From positions 1,302,001 to 1,366,000 of the forward strand of contig NZ_JAJCVJ010000001.1 of NCBI RefSeq assembly GCF_020567425.1: a stretch of DNA of 64,000 nucleotides. The letters run 5' to 3'. This DNA comes from Salinirubrum litoreum (GTDB taxonomy: Archaea; Halobacteriota; Halobacteria; Halobacteriales; Haloferacaceae). This document shows, piece by piece, positions 7,688-16,364 of this stretch (the stretch's first letter is position 1; each line of letters opens with the position of its first letter). The notes beneath the pieces were generated by a model that had not been told where the DNA came from, ran no database searches, and worked only from the letters and a program-made list of their open reading frames with translations. A program made the position numbers and the translations under genes.

Positions 7688-8382
7688 CCCGAGAGCGCGA
7701 CACCGGTGCCGGCGGGTCCGGCGGGGCGGAAGGGCCCGCCGACTCGGCGCGTGATCTCGCCAGCAGACGCGGGATGGAGACCAGCGTCTACCAGCCGGCC
7801 GAGGACTCCGAACTCTTGGCGCGGGCCGCAGTCGGCCACGCCGAGGGGCGGACGCTGGAGGTCGGTACCGGGTCCGGGTGGGTCGCCGAGCAGGTGGCGA
7901 GCGAGACGGCCGCGTCGGTCGTCGCCAGCGACGTGAACCCCGGTGCCTGCCGGCAGGCCCGCGAACGCGCCGAGCGTCTGCGGGCGGAGAGCGAGTCGGG
8001 GACCGGAGCCGAGAGCGAGAGAACCGACGCCGGCTTCGAGGTCGTGCGGGCCGATCTGCTCGCCCCCTTCGCCGACGAGGTATTCGACACCGTACTGTTC
8101 AATCCTCCCTACTTGCCGACCGACCCGGACAACGAGTGGGACGACTGGATGGAGACCGCGCTGTCCGGCGGGGAGTCCGGCCGGGAGTTGATCGAACCGT
8201 TCTTAGACGACGTGGGGCGCGTGCTCGCGCCGGGCGGCGAGGTGCTCCTGCTGGTCAGCAGTCTGACCGGCTACGAGGACGTGCTGGCGTACGCCGAAGC
8301 CCGTGGGTTCTCACACGAGGTCGCGGTACAGGAGTCGTACCCCTTCGAGACGCTGTCGGTCGTCGTCTTCTCGCAGAACTGA
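7684..8382 (+). CDS. HemK2/Mtq2-type protein glutamine methyltransferase
   Basis: This class I methyltransferase carries YQPAEDS at residues 36-42, motif I LEVGTGSGWVA at 58-68, and the NPPY catalytic motif at 140-143 that defines HemK-type N5-glutamine methylation. The expected substrate is the GGQ glutamine of release factor aRF1. The start is a GTG whose GTGA overlaps the mscS stop; the first 30 residues are low complexity, and an ATG at residue 31 is an alternative. A Glu/Ser-rich insertion (about 95-115) lengthens it relative to the family core. Confidence 0.88.
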   Translation: MTRERDTGAGGSGGAEGPADSARDLASRRGMETSVYQPAEDSELLARAAVGHAEGRTLEVGTGSGWVAEQVASETAASVVASDVNPGACRQARERAERLRAESESGTGAESERTDAGFEVVRADLLAPFADEVFDTVLFNPPYLPTDPDNEWDDWMETALSGGESGRELIEPFLDDVGRVLAPGGEVLLLVSSLTGYEDVLAYAEARGFSHEVAVQESYPFETLSVVVFSQN

Positions 8383-8511
8383 TACTGGCGGCACCCGACG
8401 ACGACGCGGCCGCGTCGGGGCGTCCTCACGGCGGAGCGGTCGTTCCGTGGGCCATCCTGTCACACGTCCGTCTGACGCAGGTTTATGGAGCACGCGCCAC
8501 GCCGTAGATGC

Positions 8512-8820
8512 ATGACCGGCAACAGGGTCGAGGAACTCGAATCCCGCGTCGCGGAACTGCAGGCCACCGTCGACGGCCTGACCGAGGAACTCGTCGAGAC
8601 GAAAGAACGCCTCCGTCAGTTGGAGGCCGACGAGGAACCGGCACGCGTGTCCCGCACGACGGACGCGAACACCGAGGTCGTCCGCACCGAACGCGAGCAG
8701 TCTGCGGAGGCCGAGCCAGACGGCGAGTCGGAGACGGCGGCCGAAAGTGATACCACCGAGGCGGCGGAAGACGCAGAGGACGAGGCCGAGTCCGAGAGCA
8801 GCGACATCATCGTCGCGTAA
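8512..8820 (+). CDS. Small coiled-coil acidic protein upstream of smc (DUF7518-like)
   Basis: This 102-residue protein has a heptad-patterned coiled coil at residues 4-40 (VEELESRVAELQATVDGL) and then a very acidic Ser/Glu/Thr tail ending SSDIIVA. Haloarchaea often carry such a gene right before smc, annotated as DUF7518; I make that match from memory. The ATG at 8512 starts the coiled coil; an ATG nine codons upstream gives an unlikely Arg-rich prefix. Only 29 bases separate it from smc, so co-transcription is likely. Confidence 0.78.
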   Translation: MTGNRVEELESRVAELQATVDGLTEELVETKERLRQLEADEEPARVSRTTDANTEVVRTEREQSAEAEPDGESETAAESDTTEAAEDAEDEAESESSDIIVA

Positions 8821-8849
8821 GGGGACTCGGCGTCCGCCACGAGCAACCC

Positions 8850-11800
8850 ATGCACATCAAAAAGCTCGTCCTCGACGACTTCAAGAGCTTCGGCAGAAAG
8901 ACCGAGATTCCGTTCTACGAGGACTTCACCGTCGTCACCGGCCCGAACGGGTCGGGCAAGTCGAACATCATCGACGGGGTGCTGTTCGCGCTCGGACTCG
9001 CCCGGACGCGCGGCATCCGCGCCGAGAAGCTGACCGACCTCATCTACAACCCCGGGCACGCCGACGAGTCGGCGTCCGGCGGCGGCGCGCGCGAGGCGAG
9101 CGTCGAGGTGATCTTGGACAACGAGGACGGGCGACTCGACCGGTCGCAGGTGGTCTCGGCGGCCGGCAGCGAGAACGTCGGCAGCGTCGACGAGATCAGC
9201 ATCAAGCGCCGGGTGAAGGAGACCGAGGACAACTACTACTCCTACTACTACCTCAACGGGCGCTCGACGAACCTCTCCGACATCCAGGACCTGCTCGCGC
9301 AGGCCGGCGTCGCGCCCGAGGGGTACAACGTCGTCATGCAGGGCGACGTGACCGAGATCATCAACATGACCCCGTACCAGCGCCGGGGCATCATCGACGA
9401 GATCGCGGGCGTGGCGGAGTTCGACGCGAAGAAGGAAGACGCCTTCGAGGAACTGGAGACCGTCAAGGAACGCATCGGCGAGGCGGACCTCCGCATCGAG
9501 GAGAAACAGGACCGACTCGACCAACTGGCGGACGAACGCGAGACGGCACTGGAGTACCAGTCGCTCCGCGAGGAGAAAGAGGAGTACGAGGGCTACCTGA
9601 AGGCCGCCGAACTGGAGGACAAGCGCTCGTCGCTCAACCGCGTCACCGGCCAGATCGACGCGAAGGAAGACGAACTCGCCGAGAAGCGGTCGGAACTGGA
9701 CGAGCGACAGGGGCGCGTCACCCGACTCGAAGCCGAGTTGGACGACCTCAACAGAGAGATCGAGCGCAAGGGCGAGGACGAACAGCTTCGCATCAAAAGC
9801 GAGATCGAGGAGGTCAAAGGCGAGATCAGCCGGCTGGAAGACGCCATCGAGACCGCCGAGGGGCGCATCGAGGACGCCGAGTCCGAGCGCCGCGAGGCGT
9901 TCATGAAGATCGACCGGAAGCAGGAGCAGATCGACGAGTACGACGACGAACTCCGCGAGATCAAAGTCGAGAAAGCCTCCGTGAAGAGCGACATCGCGTC
10001 GAAGCGCGGCGACCTCGCGGAGGTCCAACAGGAGATCGAGAGCGTCGACACCGAGTTCGACGAACTGAAAGCCGACCTCGCGGACGCGAAAGACCGGCTG
10101 GAGGAGTTGAAGACCGAGCGAAACGACGCGCAGCGCGAGAAGGACCGCCTGTTGGACGAGGCCCGCAGACGCTCCGAAGAAGTCGAACAGGCGCAGGCCG
10201 ACCTCGAGGAGGCGCACGGTCGCATCCCCGATCTGAAGGCCGACCTCTCCGATCTGCACAGCGAACTCGACAAGGCACGCAAGAACGAGTCGAAGGCCGA
10301 CGAGGCGCTCGCGGATCTGAAACAGGAGAAGCGCGAACTGCAGGACGAACTCGACGACGTGAAGGCCGACATCAACGCCAAACAGTCGGAGTACGCCGAC
10401 CTGGAGGCGAAGACCGACGACGGCGGGAGTTCGTGGCCGCGAGCGGTCTCGACGATCAAGAACGCCGGGATGTCGGGCGTCCACGGTGCGGTCGGCGAAC
10501 TCGGCAGTGTGCCGGCCGAGTACGCGACCGCCTGTGAGACGGCCGCCGGCGGGCGACTGGCGAACGTCGTCGTGGACGACGACCAGGTCGGGTCGGACTG
10601 CATCGACTACCTGAAGCGCCGGAACGCGGGGCGGGCGACCTTCCTCCCGATCACCGAGATGGACGACCGCGGGCTGCCGCGACTCCCGAACCGACCGGGC
10701 GTCGTGGACTTCGCCCGGAACCTCGTGGAGTACGAGTCGCAGTACGAGGGCATCTTCTCGTACGTCCTCGGGTCCACGCTGGTCGTGGAGGACATGGACA
10801 CCGCCCGGTCGCTGATGGGCGACTACCGGATGGTGACGCTGGACGGCGACCTCGTCGAGAAGTCCGGCGCGATGACCGGCGGGTCCGGCGGCGGATCGCG
10901 CTACTCGTTCTCGAAGTCCGGCGGCGGGAAACTCGAACGACTCGCCGCCGAGATCGGCGACCTCGAAGACGAGCGCCGGTCGCTGAACGAGGAGATCCGC
11001 GAGGTGGAGTCCAAGTTGGACGACGCCCGCGACCGCAAGAGTTCGGCGGGCCAGCAGGTCTCGAAGATCGAAGGGCGGATCGACGCGACCGAGGACGACC
11101 TCGCCGACGCCGAGAGCGAGATCGACGGTCTCGAAGAACGCCTCGAAGACCTCCGCGAGGAACGCGCCGAGGTGGACGAGGAGATGCAGACGGTCGAGGA
11201 GACGATCGCCGAGAAACAGGAGGCGGTCGCCGAGGTCGACGCCGAGATCGACGACCTCGAGGCGGAACTGGCCGACTCGCGCGTCCCGGAACTGACGAGC
11301 CGAAAAGAGGAGATCGAGTCGGCCATCGCCGAGCACGAGGAGCGGATGGACGATCTGGACGGCCGACTCAACGAACTCCAGTTGGAGAAGCAGTACACCG
11401 AGGAGGCCGTCGACGACCTCCACGACACCGTCGAGTCCGCCCAGAACCGGAAGGCCGAACAGGAGGAGACGATCGCCGAGTTAGAGGCCGAGATCGACGA
11501 ACAGGAGGACCTGCTCGCCGAGAAGCGCGAGGCGGTCGAGGAGTTAGAAGAAGAACTCACCGAACTGAAAGACGACCGGCGCGATCTGCAGGGGACACTC
11601 CGGGAGGCGAAGGAGAAACGCGACGACGCGAAGGAGACGGTCTCGACCGTCGAGTCGACGCTCTCGACGCTGACCGACCGGCGGGATCGACTGGAGTGGG
11701 AGATCGACGAGTTGGAGTCGCAGGTCGGCGACTACGACCCCGAGGAGATTCCGAGCCACGACGAGGTGGAGGCGACCGTCGAGCGACTCGACGGCGAGAT

Positions 11801-12431
11801 GGAGCAGTTGGAACCGGTCAACATGCTCGCCATCGAGGAGTACGACGAGGTGCAGAGCGATCTGGACGACCTCCAGGAGGGCCGCGACACCCTCGTCGAG
11901 GAACGGGACGGGATCAGAGACCGGATCGACTCCTACGAGGCCCAGAAGAAGGCGACGTTCATGGCGGCCTTCGAGAGCATCGACGAGCAGTTCCGCGACA
12001 TCTTCGAGCGTCTATCGGACGGTACCGGCGAACTCCACCTCGAAGACCCCGAAGACCCCTTCGATGGCGGCCTGACGATGAAGGCGCAACCGGGCGACAA
12101 GCCGATCCAGCGGCTGAACGCGATGTCCGGCGGCGAGAAGTCGCTGACCGCACTCGCCTTCATCTTCGCCATCCAGCGACACAACCCCGCGCCGTTCTAC
12201 GCACTGGACGAGGTGGACGCCTTCCTCGACGCCGCGAACGCCGAGCGCGTCGGCGAGATGGTGGACGACCTGGCGGGCGAGGCGCAGTTCGTCGTCGTCT
12301 CCCACCGGTCGGCCCTGCTCGAACGGTCGGAGCGCGTCATCGGCGTGACGATGCAGGAGAACAACGTCAGCGCCGTGACCGGCATCCAGTTGGCCGAGGC
12401 CGACGGCGAGGAGGTGCCGGCGGATGACTGA
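8850..12431 (+). CDS. smc: Chromosome segregation protein SMC
   Basis: This 1193-residue protein has the full SMC plan. The Walker A GPNGSGKSNI is at residues 31-40, followed by a long coiled coil (about 170-500). A hinge lies around 510-680 with glycine-rich GGSGGGSRYSFSKSGGGK near its end, then a second coiled coil (about 695-1010). The C-terminal ATPase half has the signature LNAMSGGEKS near 1088 and Walker B FYALDEVDAF near 1115. It organises and condenses the chromosome with the kleisin ScpA, whose gene follows. Confidence 0.97.
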   Translation: MHIKKLVLDDFKSFGRKTEIPFYEDFTVVTGPNGSGKSNIIDGVLFALGLARTRGIRAEKLTDLIYNPGHADESASGGGAREASVEVILDNEDGRLDRSQVVSAAGSENVGSVDEISIKRRVKETEDNYYSYYYLNGRSTNLSDIQDLLAQAGVAPEGYNVVMQGDVTEIINMTPYQRRGIIDEIAGVAEFDAKKEDAFEELETVKERIGEADLRIEEKQDRLDQLADERETALEYQSLREEKEEYEGYLKAAELEDKRSSLNRVTGQIDAKEDELAEKRSELDERQGRVTRLEAELDDLNREIERKGEDEQLRIKSEIEEVKGEISRLEDAIETAEGRIEDAESERREAFMKIDRKQEQIDEYDDELREIKVEKASVKSDIASKRGDLAEVQQEIESVDTEFDELKADLADAKDRLEELKTERNDAQREKDRLLDEARRRSEEVEQAQADLEEAHGRIPDLKADLSDLHSELDKARKNESKADEALADLKQEKRELQDELDDVKADINAKQSEYADLEAKTDDGGSSWPRAVSTIKNAGMSGVHGAVGELGSVPAEYATACETAAGGRLANVVVDDDQVGSDCIDYLKRRNAGRATFLPITEMDDRGLPRLPNRPGVVDFARNLVEYESQYEGIFSYVLGSTLVVEDMDTARSLMGDYRMVTLDGDLVEKSGAMTGGSGGGSRYSFSKSGGGKLERLAAEIGDLEDERRSLNEEIREVESKLDDARDRKSSAGQQVSKIEGRIDATEDDLADAESEIDGLEERLEDLREERAEVDEEMQTVEETIAEKQEAVAEVDAEIDDLEAELADSRVPELTSRKEEIESAIAEHEERMDDLDGRLNELQLEKQYTEEAVDDLHDTVESAQNRKAEQEETIAELEAEIDEQEDLLAEKREAVEELEEELTELKDDRRDLQGTLREAKEKRDDAKETVSTVESTLSTLTDRRDRLEWEIDELESQVGDYDPEEIPSHDEVEATVERLDGEMEQLEPVNMLAIEEYDEVQSDLDDLQEGRDTLVEERDGIRDRIDSYEAQKKATFMAAFESIDEQFRDIFERLSDGTGELHLEDPEDPFDGGLTMKAQPGDKPIQRLNAMSGGEKSLTALAFIFAIQRHNPAPFYALDEVDAFLDAANAERVGEMVDDLAGEAQFVVVSHRSALLERSERVIGVTMQENNVSAVTGIQLAEADGEEVPADD

Positions 12432-12498
12432 CGACCCGGTCCCCGGGGAGCGCCTGTGGACGCCCGGCGACTCGGTCGTCGGGGAGGCGGCGCGATGA
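12424..12498 (+). CDS. Candidate 24-residue ORF between smc and scpA
   Basis: An ATG embedded in the end of smc (ATGACTGA, overlap 8 bases) opens a frame coding for MTDDPVPGERLWTPGDSVVG plus four residues. It stops in an ATGA that overlaps the scpA start. Overlaps at both ends would couple translation across the 63-base gap between smc and scpA. It could be a real micropeptide or just a translational bridge; composition is compatible with haloarchaeal coding. No family is recognised. Confidence 0.4.
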   Translation: MTDDPVPGERLWTPGDSVVGEAAR

Positions 12499-13484
12499 CC
12501 GAACCACCCGAGACGCTGGCGGCCGCCGGCGTCGACCCGGACGCGGCGGTCGGCGTCGAGGCCGGTGACGGCGAGGGGGACGAGGAGGTCGAACCGGTCG
12601 AACTGCTCGTCACGCTCGCCGAGGAGGGTGAGATCGAACCGTGGGACATCGACATCGTCGCCGTCACCGACGCCTTCCTCGACCGACTGGACGCGACCGA
12701 CCTCCGGACCTCCGGCCGGGCGCTCTTCTACGCCAGCGTGCTCCTCCGGATGAAGAGTGACGCCCTGCTGTCGGACGACGACGAAGCGGAGGAACCCGAG
12801 GCCGAACCGTGGGAACTGGCGATGCAGGGCGGGCCGGGCGGAGACGGCGGTGCGGGTGGACCCGGCGGGGCGGACGGTGATCCGGGCTTCGACCCCGTCG
12901 ACGCACTCGAAGACGAGATGGACCGCCGGCTGGAACGGAAGTCGGCACGCGGCAACCCGGAGACGCTGGACGAACTCGTCCGGGAGTTGCGGGAGGCCGA
13001 ACGCGGGTCGTGGTGGAAGGAGCGCCGTGAGTACGACACCAGCGAGTCGCCGAAGGGGTTCTCGCGCGGGACACAGACGCTCGACTACCACAGCGCGGAC
13101 GACCTGCGGCGCGACGAGGAACCGACCGAGGGCGACGTGACCGGGACGACGCACAAAGAGGACATCGAGGAGACGATCTCACACGTCCAGCGCAGTCTGC
13201 GCGAGCAGTACGATCAGGGGCGCAACGAGGTACTGTTCGCCGAAGTCCGGGACGTCGGCGGGACCGTCGTGGCGACGTTTCTCGCCCTGCTGTTTCTCTC
13301 ACACCGGGGGCACGTGCTGCTCCAGCAGGACGACCTGTTCGGCGACCTGTGGATCAGGAACCCGGCCGTCGACTGGTCCGACGAGGAAGCGGCCGACGGT
13401 GACGAAGCGAGTGCCGGTGAGGAAGAGACGACACCGGCAGAGACCGGCGAGTCGGCGGTGGTCGCGGAGACCGACGACGACTGA
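12495..13484 (+). CDS. scpA: Segregation and condensation protein ScpA (kleisin)
   Basis: This 329-residue protein has the kleisin N-terminal pattern EPVELLVTLAEEGEIEPWDIDIVAVTDAF, split here as residues 33-61, followed by RALFYASVLLRMKSDALL. Its C-terminal winged-helix segment near 250-295 (VVATFLALLFLSHRGHVLLQQ) would bind the SMC head. A Gly/Pro-rich insert (about 105-130) and an acidic tail are haloarchaeal elaborations. The ATG at 12495 was preferred over an upstream alternative because it overlaps the stop of the short ORF. It acts with the adjacent smc product. Confidence 0.93.
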   Translation: MTEPPETLAAAGVDPDAAVGVEAGDGEGDEEVEPVELLVTLAEEGEIEPWDIDIVAVTDAFLDRLDATDLRTSGRALFYASVLLRMKSDALLSDDDEAEEPEAEPWELAMQGGPGGDGGAGGPGGADGDPGFDPVDALEDEMDRRLERKSARGNPETLDELVRELREAERGSWWKERREYDTSESPKGFSRGTQTLDYHSADDLRRDEEPTEGDVTGTTHKEDIEETISHVQRSLREQYDQGRNEVLFAEVRDVGGTVVATFLALLFLSHRGHVLLQQDDLFGDLWIRNPAVDWSDEEAADGDEASAGEEETTPAETGESAVVAETDDD

Positions 13485-13551
13485 GCCGGTCGCTCTTTTC
13501 GGCAGTGGTCGGCGGTCAGTGCGGCGTGTGTCGATCGTGATCCGACGCGAG

Positions 13552-14289
13552 TCAGTCGTGATCCAACGGGAGCCAGTCGGTCTGGAGGCCGGCGTCGCGG
13601 AGCGTCCAGCGCTGTTGTGGCCCGTCTACCGTCGTTCGGACCTCGACGGTCGCGTCGAACAGCGGACGGACGGTCCTGATCGTCACCGCGTCGGCGGCCC
13701 CCGAGAGGTGGAAGTGCGCCATCGCCTCGGCGGCGCGCAGTCGGTTCGTGAGGACGTGGAGAAAGCGGAACAGGTCCCGCTGGTCGACGGTGTCTACGAA
13801 GGGGTCGAGCGAGTCGAAGCAGACTCTGATCTCGCTCGGATCGGGGTCGTACGCCTCGAACCGCCGGAGGTGTCGGTGCACGTGTCGAGCCACCCCCGGC
13901 AGGTCGTCGAGTGTAGCGAGTCGACTGTACCACACCGCCGACTCCCGCGGGCCGATCGGTCCTGCTCGGTCCGGAATCGGGAGGTCGGCGGTCGCGTCGA
14001 GCACCCTCTCGTTCGGCGTCGGACGCGCGACCGGTTCGCTCGACGAGCGTGTCGGATCGCCGGTAGCCTCCACGACGCCGAGTCGACTCGGGTCGGGAAC
14101 CGGACGCTCGCCCGGCGTGTCGCCGCGTCCGGCCGAGACGAACAGTCGTCGCCTGACCTCGCTGTCGTCGCCGAGTAGGTGGTCACAGATCACCGGCGAC
14201 GACCCCGGATCGCTGAGGACGAGGAGACTCACACCGCTCTGCTTGAGGTTCTCTAACTCCGTGCTGAACGCTGCGACGTCTCCCTCCAT
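13552..14289 (-). CDS. Haloarchaeal DUF7504-like protein
   Basis: This 245-residue soluble protein begins with a segment (GVSLLVLSDPGSSPVICDHL, residues 19-38) resembling the first strand and loop of RecA/KaiC-like domains but without a P-loop lysine. The C-terminal third (about 155-245) alternates strands and helices (AEAMAHFHLSGAADAVTIRT). It resembles proteins annotated DUF7504 in haloarchaea, often near signalling or regulatory genes; that match is from memory. The function is unknown. It is convergent with scpA. Confidence 0.7.
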   Translation of the reverse strand: MEGDVAAFSTELENLKQSGVSLLVLSDPGSSPVICDHLLGDDSEVRRRLFVSAGRGDTPGERPVPDPSRLGVVEATGDPTRSSSEPVARPTPNERVLDATADLPIPDRAGPIGPRESAVWYSRLATLDDLPGVARHVHRHLRRFEAYDPDPSEIRVCFDSLDPFVDTVDQRDLFRFLHVLTNRLRAAEAMAHFHLSGAADAVTIRTVRPLFDATVEVRTTVDGPQQRWTLRDAGLQTDWLPLDHD

Positions 14290-14495
14290 TCGTTAACCGA
14301 TTCAGGGGCCCGGTATTTAGAGTTTGGGCGGGTTCATGTCACGGCCGTCACAGACTGCACGCAACTCCGCCGGATCGAGTTACAGACGTGTCACGTTCGA
14401 GCGCGCGATGGCCGTAATCGACCAGTTCCGGGGTCGTGCTGGACTCTCTGGACGCGTCGGTCCCGACAGAAAAGAGTACGTCGTCCCGCGTCGAC

Positions 14496-15353
14496 TCAGT
14501 CGAGGTACTCGCCCGCGAGCAGATCGACACGCGACTTCGTCTCCTCGGGGATGGCCTCGCTGGGGGTGTTGATCGTCCCGGCGAGCGCAGAGCCACAGTC
14601 GCAGTCGCGGTCTTCGGGGAGAGTCCGGATCGCCTGCTCGACGACCTGCTTGATCGCGGTCTCGTTGGCGGCGGCGTTGTCCAGGACTTCACCGAGACTG
14701 ACCTCGGCGTCGGTCTTCCAGACGTCCCAGTCGGTGACGCCCGTGATGGTCGCGTAGCAGATCTCGGCCTCGCGGGCGAGTTTCGCCTCCGGGATCGTGG
14801 TCATCCCGATCACGTCCCAGCCCTGCGCCCGGAAGAACTCGCTCTCGGCGCGGGTGGAGAACTGCGGGCCCTCGATACAGACGTAGGTGCCGCCGTCCAC
14901 TGCGCCATCTTCGGTCGCCTCGTCGGCCGACTCGACCAGGTGCTCGGCCATGTGCGGACAGTAGGGTTCGGCGAAGCCCATGTGGACGACCATCCCCTCG
15001 TCGAAGAAGGTGTACGGGCGACTGCGCGTCCGGTCGAAGGCCTGATCCGGGACGAGGAGCGTGCGCGGCGGCAGGTCCTCGCGGAGGCTCCCGACGGCGT
15101 TCGACGACAGGATGCGCTCGACGCCGAGTTGCTTCAGCGCGTAGATGTTCGCGCGGTACGGCGCGTTGGTCGGGTTGTACTCGTGGTTCTCGCCGTGGCG
15201 CGGGAGAAAGGCGACCTCGGTGCCGGTGTCGGCGAACTCCCCGACCGTGACCGGGGCGCTCGGGTCGCCGTAGGGCGTGGTCACGTCCTCCTCGCGGGTG
15301 TCGTTCAGTGGCAGGGCCTCGTAGATGCCGCTTCCGCCGATGAAGCCGATCAT
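14496..15353 (-). CDS. mtnP: S-methyl-5'-thioadenosine phosphorylase
   Basis: This 285-residue enzyme starts MIGFIGGSGIYEA, with the phosphate-binding GGSGIY at 6-11. It carries LPRHGENHEYNPTNAPYRAN near 65 and the substrate-pocket sequence GMTTIPEAKLAREAEICYA near 190, all typical of MTA phosphorylase. It would split methylthioadenosine into adenine and methylthioribose-1-phosphate for methionine salvage. The start at 15353 gives the standard N-terminus; the longer open frame upstream reads through short intergenic repeats and is not credible. Confidence 0.94.
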   Translation of the reverse strand: MIGFIGGSGIYEALPLNDTREEDVTTPYGDPSAPVTVGEFADTGTEVAFLPRHGENHEYNPTNAPYRANIYALKQLGVERILSSNAVGSLREDLPPRTLLVPDQAFDRTRSRPYTFFDEGMVVHMGFAEPYCPHMAEHLVESADEATEDGAVDGGTYVCIEGPQFSTRAESEFFRAQGWDVIGMTTIPEAKLAREAEICYATITGVTDWDVWKTDAEVSLGEVLDNAAANETAIKQVVEQAIRTLPEDRDCDCGSALAGTINTPSEAIPEETKSRVDLLAGEYLD

Positions 15354-15414
15354 ACGTCGTGGTGGTCGGTGTGTCGTAGTAAACGGTGCGATACTGGGAT
15401 GAATACGTTCGATA

Positions 15415-15510
15415 CGATTCTGGTGGATATACTGTGGTGAACTCGGGTGGATCGGCTGGAAATAGTCCGGGTGAATCGGTCGCAGATAGTTCGGATGAAT
15501 CGGTCGCGGG
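15415..15510 (-). repeat. Degenerate 24-bp tandem repeats, tail of locus B
   Basis: About three units built on CGGGTGAATCGGTCGCAGATAG (plus-strand reading) occur in a row, with substitutions between units. Comparable tails of 24-27-bp units follow the structured element at loci A, D and F. On the minus strand they create an open frame coding for IHP-rich repeats, which I regard as fortuitous. Confidence 0.65.
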
Positions 15511-15518
15511 CGACGAGA

Positions 15519-15656
15519 GGTGAAAGCCCCCGCGCTCTCGACCGGCCGCGACTTCCTGCGCGCTTCCCTCAGGCTGGCGGGCAAGCCCGCCAGCCTTCAG
15601 TCCAGTGCTTGGTGCGTCGGGGCCGGATCGAGAGCGCGGCCCCTTTCAGTCCCACC
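15519..15656 (-). ncRNA. Candidate structured RNA element, copy B
   Basis: This 138-base element read on the minus strand opens with GGTGGGACTGAAAGGGGC and closes with GGGGGCTTTCACC, which pair through GAAAG/CTTTC. Inside, an outer arm CGCGCTCTCGA pairs with TCGAGAGCGCG. A second helix CCGGCC/GGCCGG and then CGAC/GTCG follow, and a constant internal loop (AAGCACTGGACTGA opposite GAGGGAAGCGCGCA) leads to an 11-bp apical helix (AGGCTGGCGGG/CCCGCCAGCCT) with a CTTG loop. Copies C and D keep the loops but have different helix sequences with pairing preserved. Expression is not shown by sequence alone. Confidence 0.6.
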
Positions 15657-15782
15657 CGACTGTGCGACTCATCATGTCGTCACTGGTCGTCACCCGGTGA
15701 GTCGTCTGCGAGTCTGAAACCGCCGGTCGCAGTAGTCCCCAACCCACCCCGACTGCTGGCGACTCGGACTGCGAATCGGTCT

Positions 15783-15897
15783 TCGCTGTCGCTCAGACAC
15801 GATTCGGTTCCGGTCGCCACCAGCTCGCGTCCAGTGCGGGTTCCAGAATCGGCCGGAGCGGGTGACGAGCCGGCCGTCTGTCGGTGGTATAAAAACG
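15783..15897 (-). repeat. Linker conserved between loci B and C with TATA-like box
   Basis: On the minus strand the segment begins with TTTTTATACC (15895-15886), then CGACAGACGGC and CTCGTCACCCGCTCCGGCCG, and continues with ACCGAATCGTGTCTGAGCGA. The same string of blocks occurs at 31236-31350 in locus C. The TATA-like box would start a transcript near 15863 reading towards the structured element at 15656-15519. Conservation of a promoter-like box in two copies supports transcription of the element; this is inference. Confidence 0.6.
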
Positions 15898-15956
15898 TTC
15901 GAGAGTGCTTACAAATAGAGAGTTGCGTGCGATTCGGTTCAGAGTCCGGCGTGCGC

Positions 15957-16023
15957 GACCCCGACGCGCGCGAGGGAGGCGGGCGCTCTCGTGCGCCCGC
16001 CGAGGCTGGGGAGGACCGAGGTG
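15957..16023 (-). repeat. Two-hairpin unit of composite locus B
   Basis: On the minus strand this is the CTCCCCAGCCTCG unit. Its hairpin is GCGGGCGC (16000-15993) with GCGCCCGC (15986-15979) and a six-base loop, followed by CTCCCTCGCGCGCG. The stem sequence is unrelated to those at loci A, C, E and F, yet fully complementary. Confidence 0.65.
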
Positions 16024-16364
16024 CGGTGCTGTCGCGGTGGCCGTGCTGTGCGGTCCCGTGCGCTAGCAATCGCGGCGGTCGCGGTTGCTGTCGCGGTCGA
16101 ATATTCCGTTTGTCCCGGATCGAGTAGCAGTGCTGGTGCAGTCGCGGTGCGGGTTGCGGTTCGTGGTGTCGTTGCAGTCGCGGTCGCAGTGCGGGTCGCG
16201 GTTGAGGTTCGCGGTCCCGGCGTCGTTGTAGTCACGGTCGCGGTTCGCAGTGCCGACATCGTTCCACCCACAACCACAGTCACAGTTCGCAGAGTCCACG
16301 TCACACGCTATCAACCCGTCATAGAACGGAACCGATATACGACCCGGACATCTACGCCGGACGT

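Larger units (their letters stand above)
15400..16310 (-). repeat. Composite intergenic repeat, locus B (inverted)
   Basis: The 1-kb gap between the divergent mtnP and mfnA genes holds a complete copy of the composite repeat, in the opposite orientation to the other loci. In minus-strand order it has the degenerate CGCGACAGCACC-like array (about 16310-16024), the two-hairpin unit (16023-15957), a TATA-like box (15895-15886), a linker shared with locus C, the full GGTGGGACTGAAAGGGGC element (15656-15519), and a tail of 24-bp degenerate repeats (about 15490-15415). No credible gene is present. Confidence 0.78.

Noticed and set aside
8616-11423. A 935-codon open frame antisense to smc
   Set aside because: It mirrors the coiled-coil codons of smc (GAG/GAC read backwards as leucine and valine) and contains no recognisable domain.
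15415-15584. N-terminal extension of mtnP through IHP-rich repeats
   Set aside because: The canonical MIGFIGGSG start lies at 15353; the upstream codons simply translate the intergenic 24-bp repeats.
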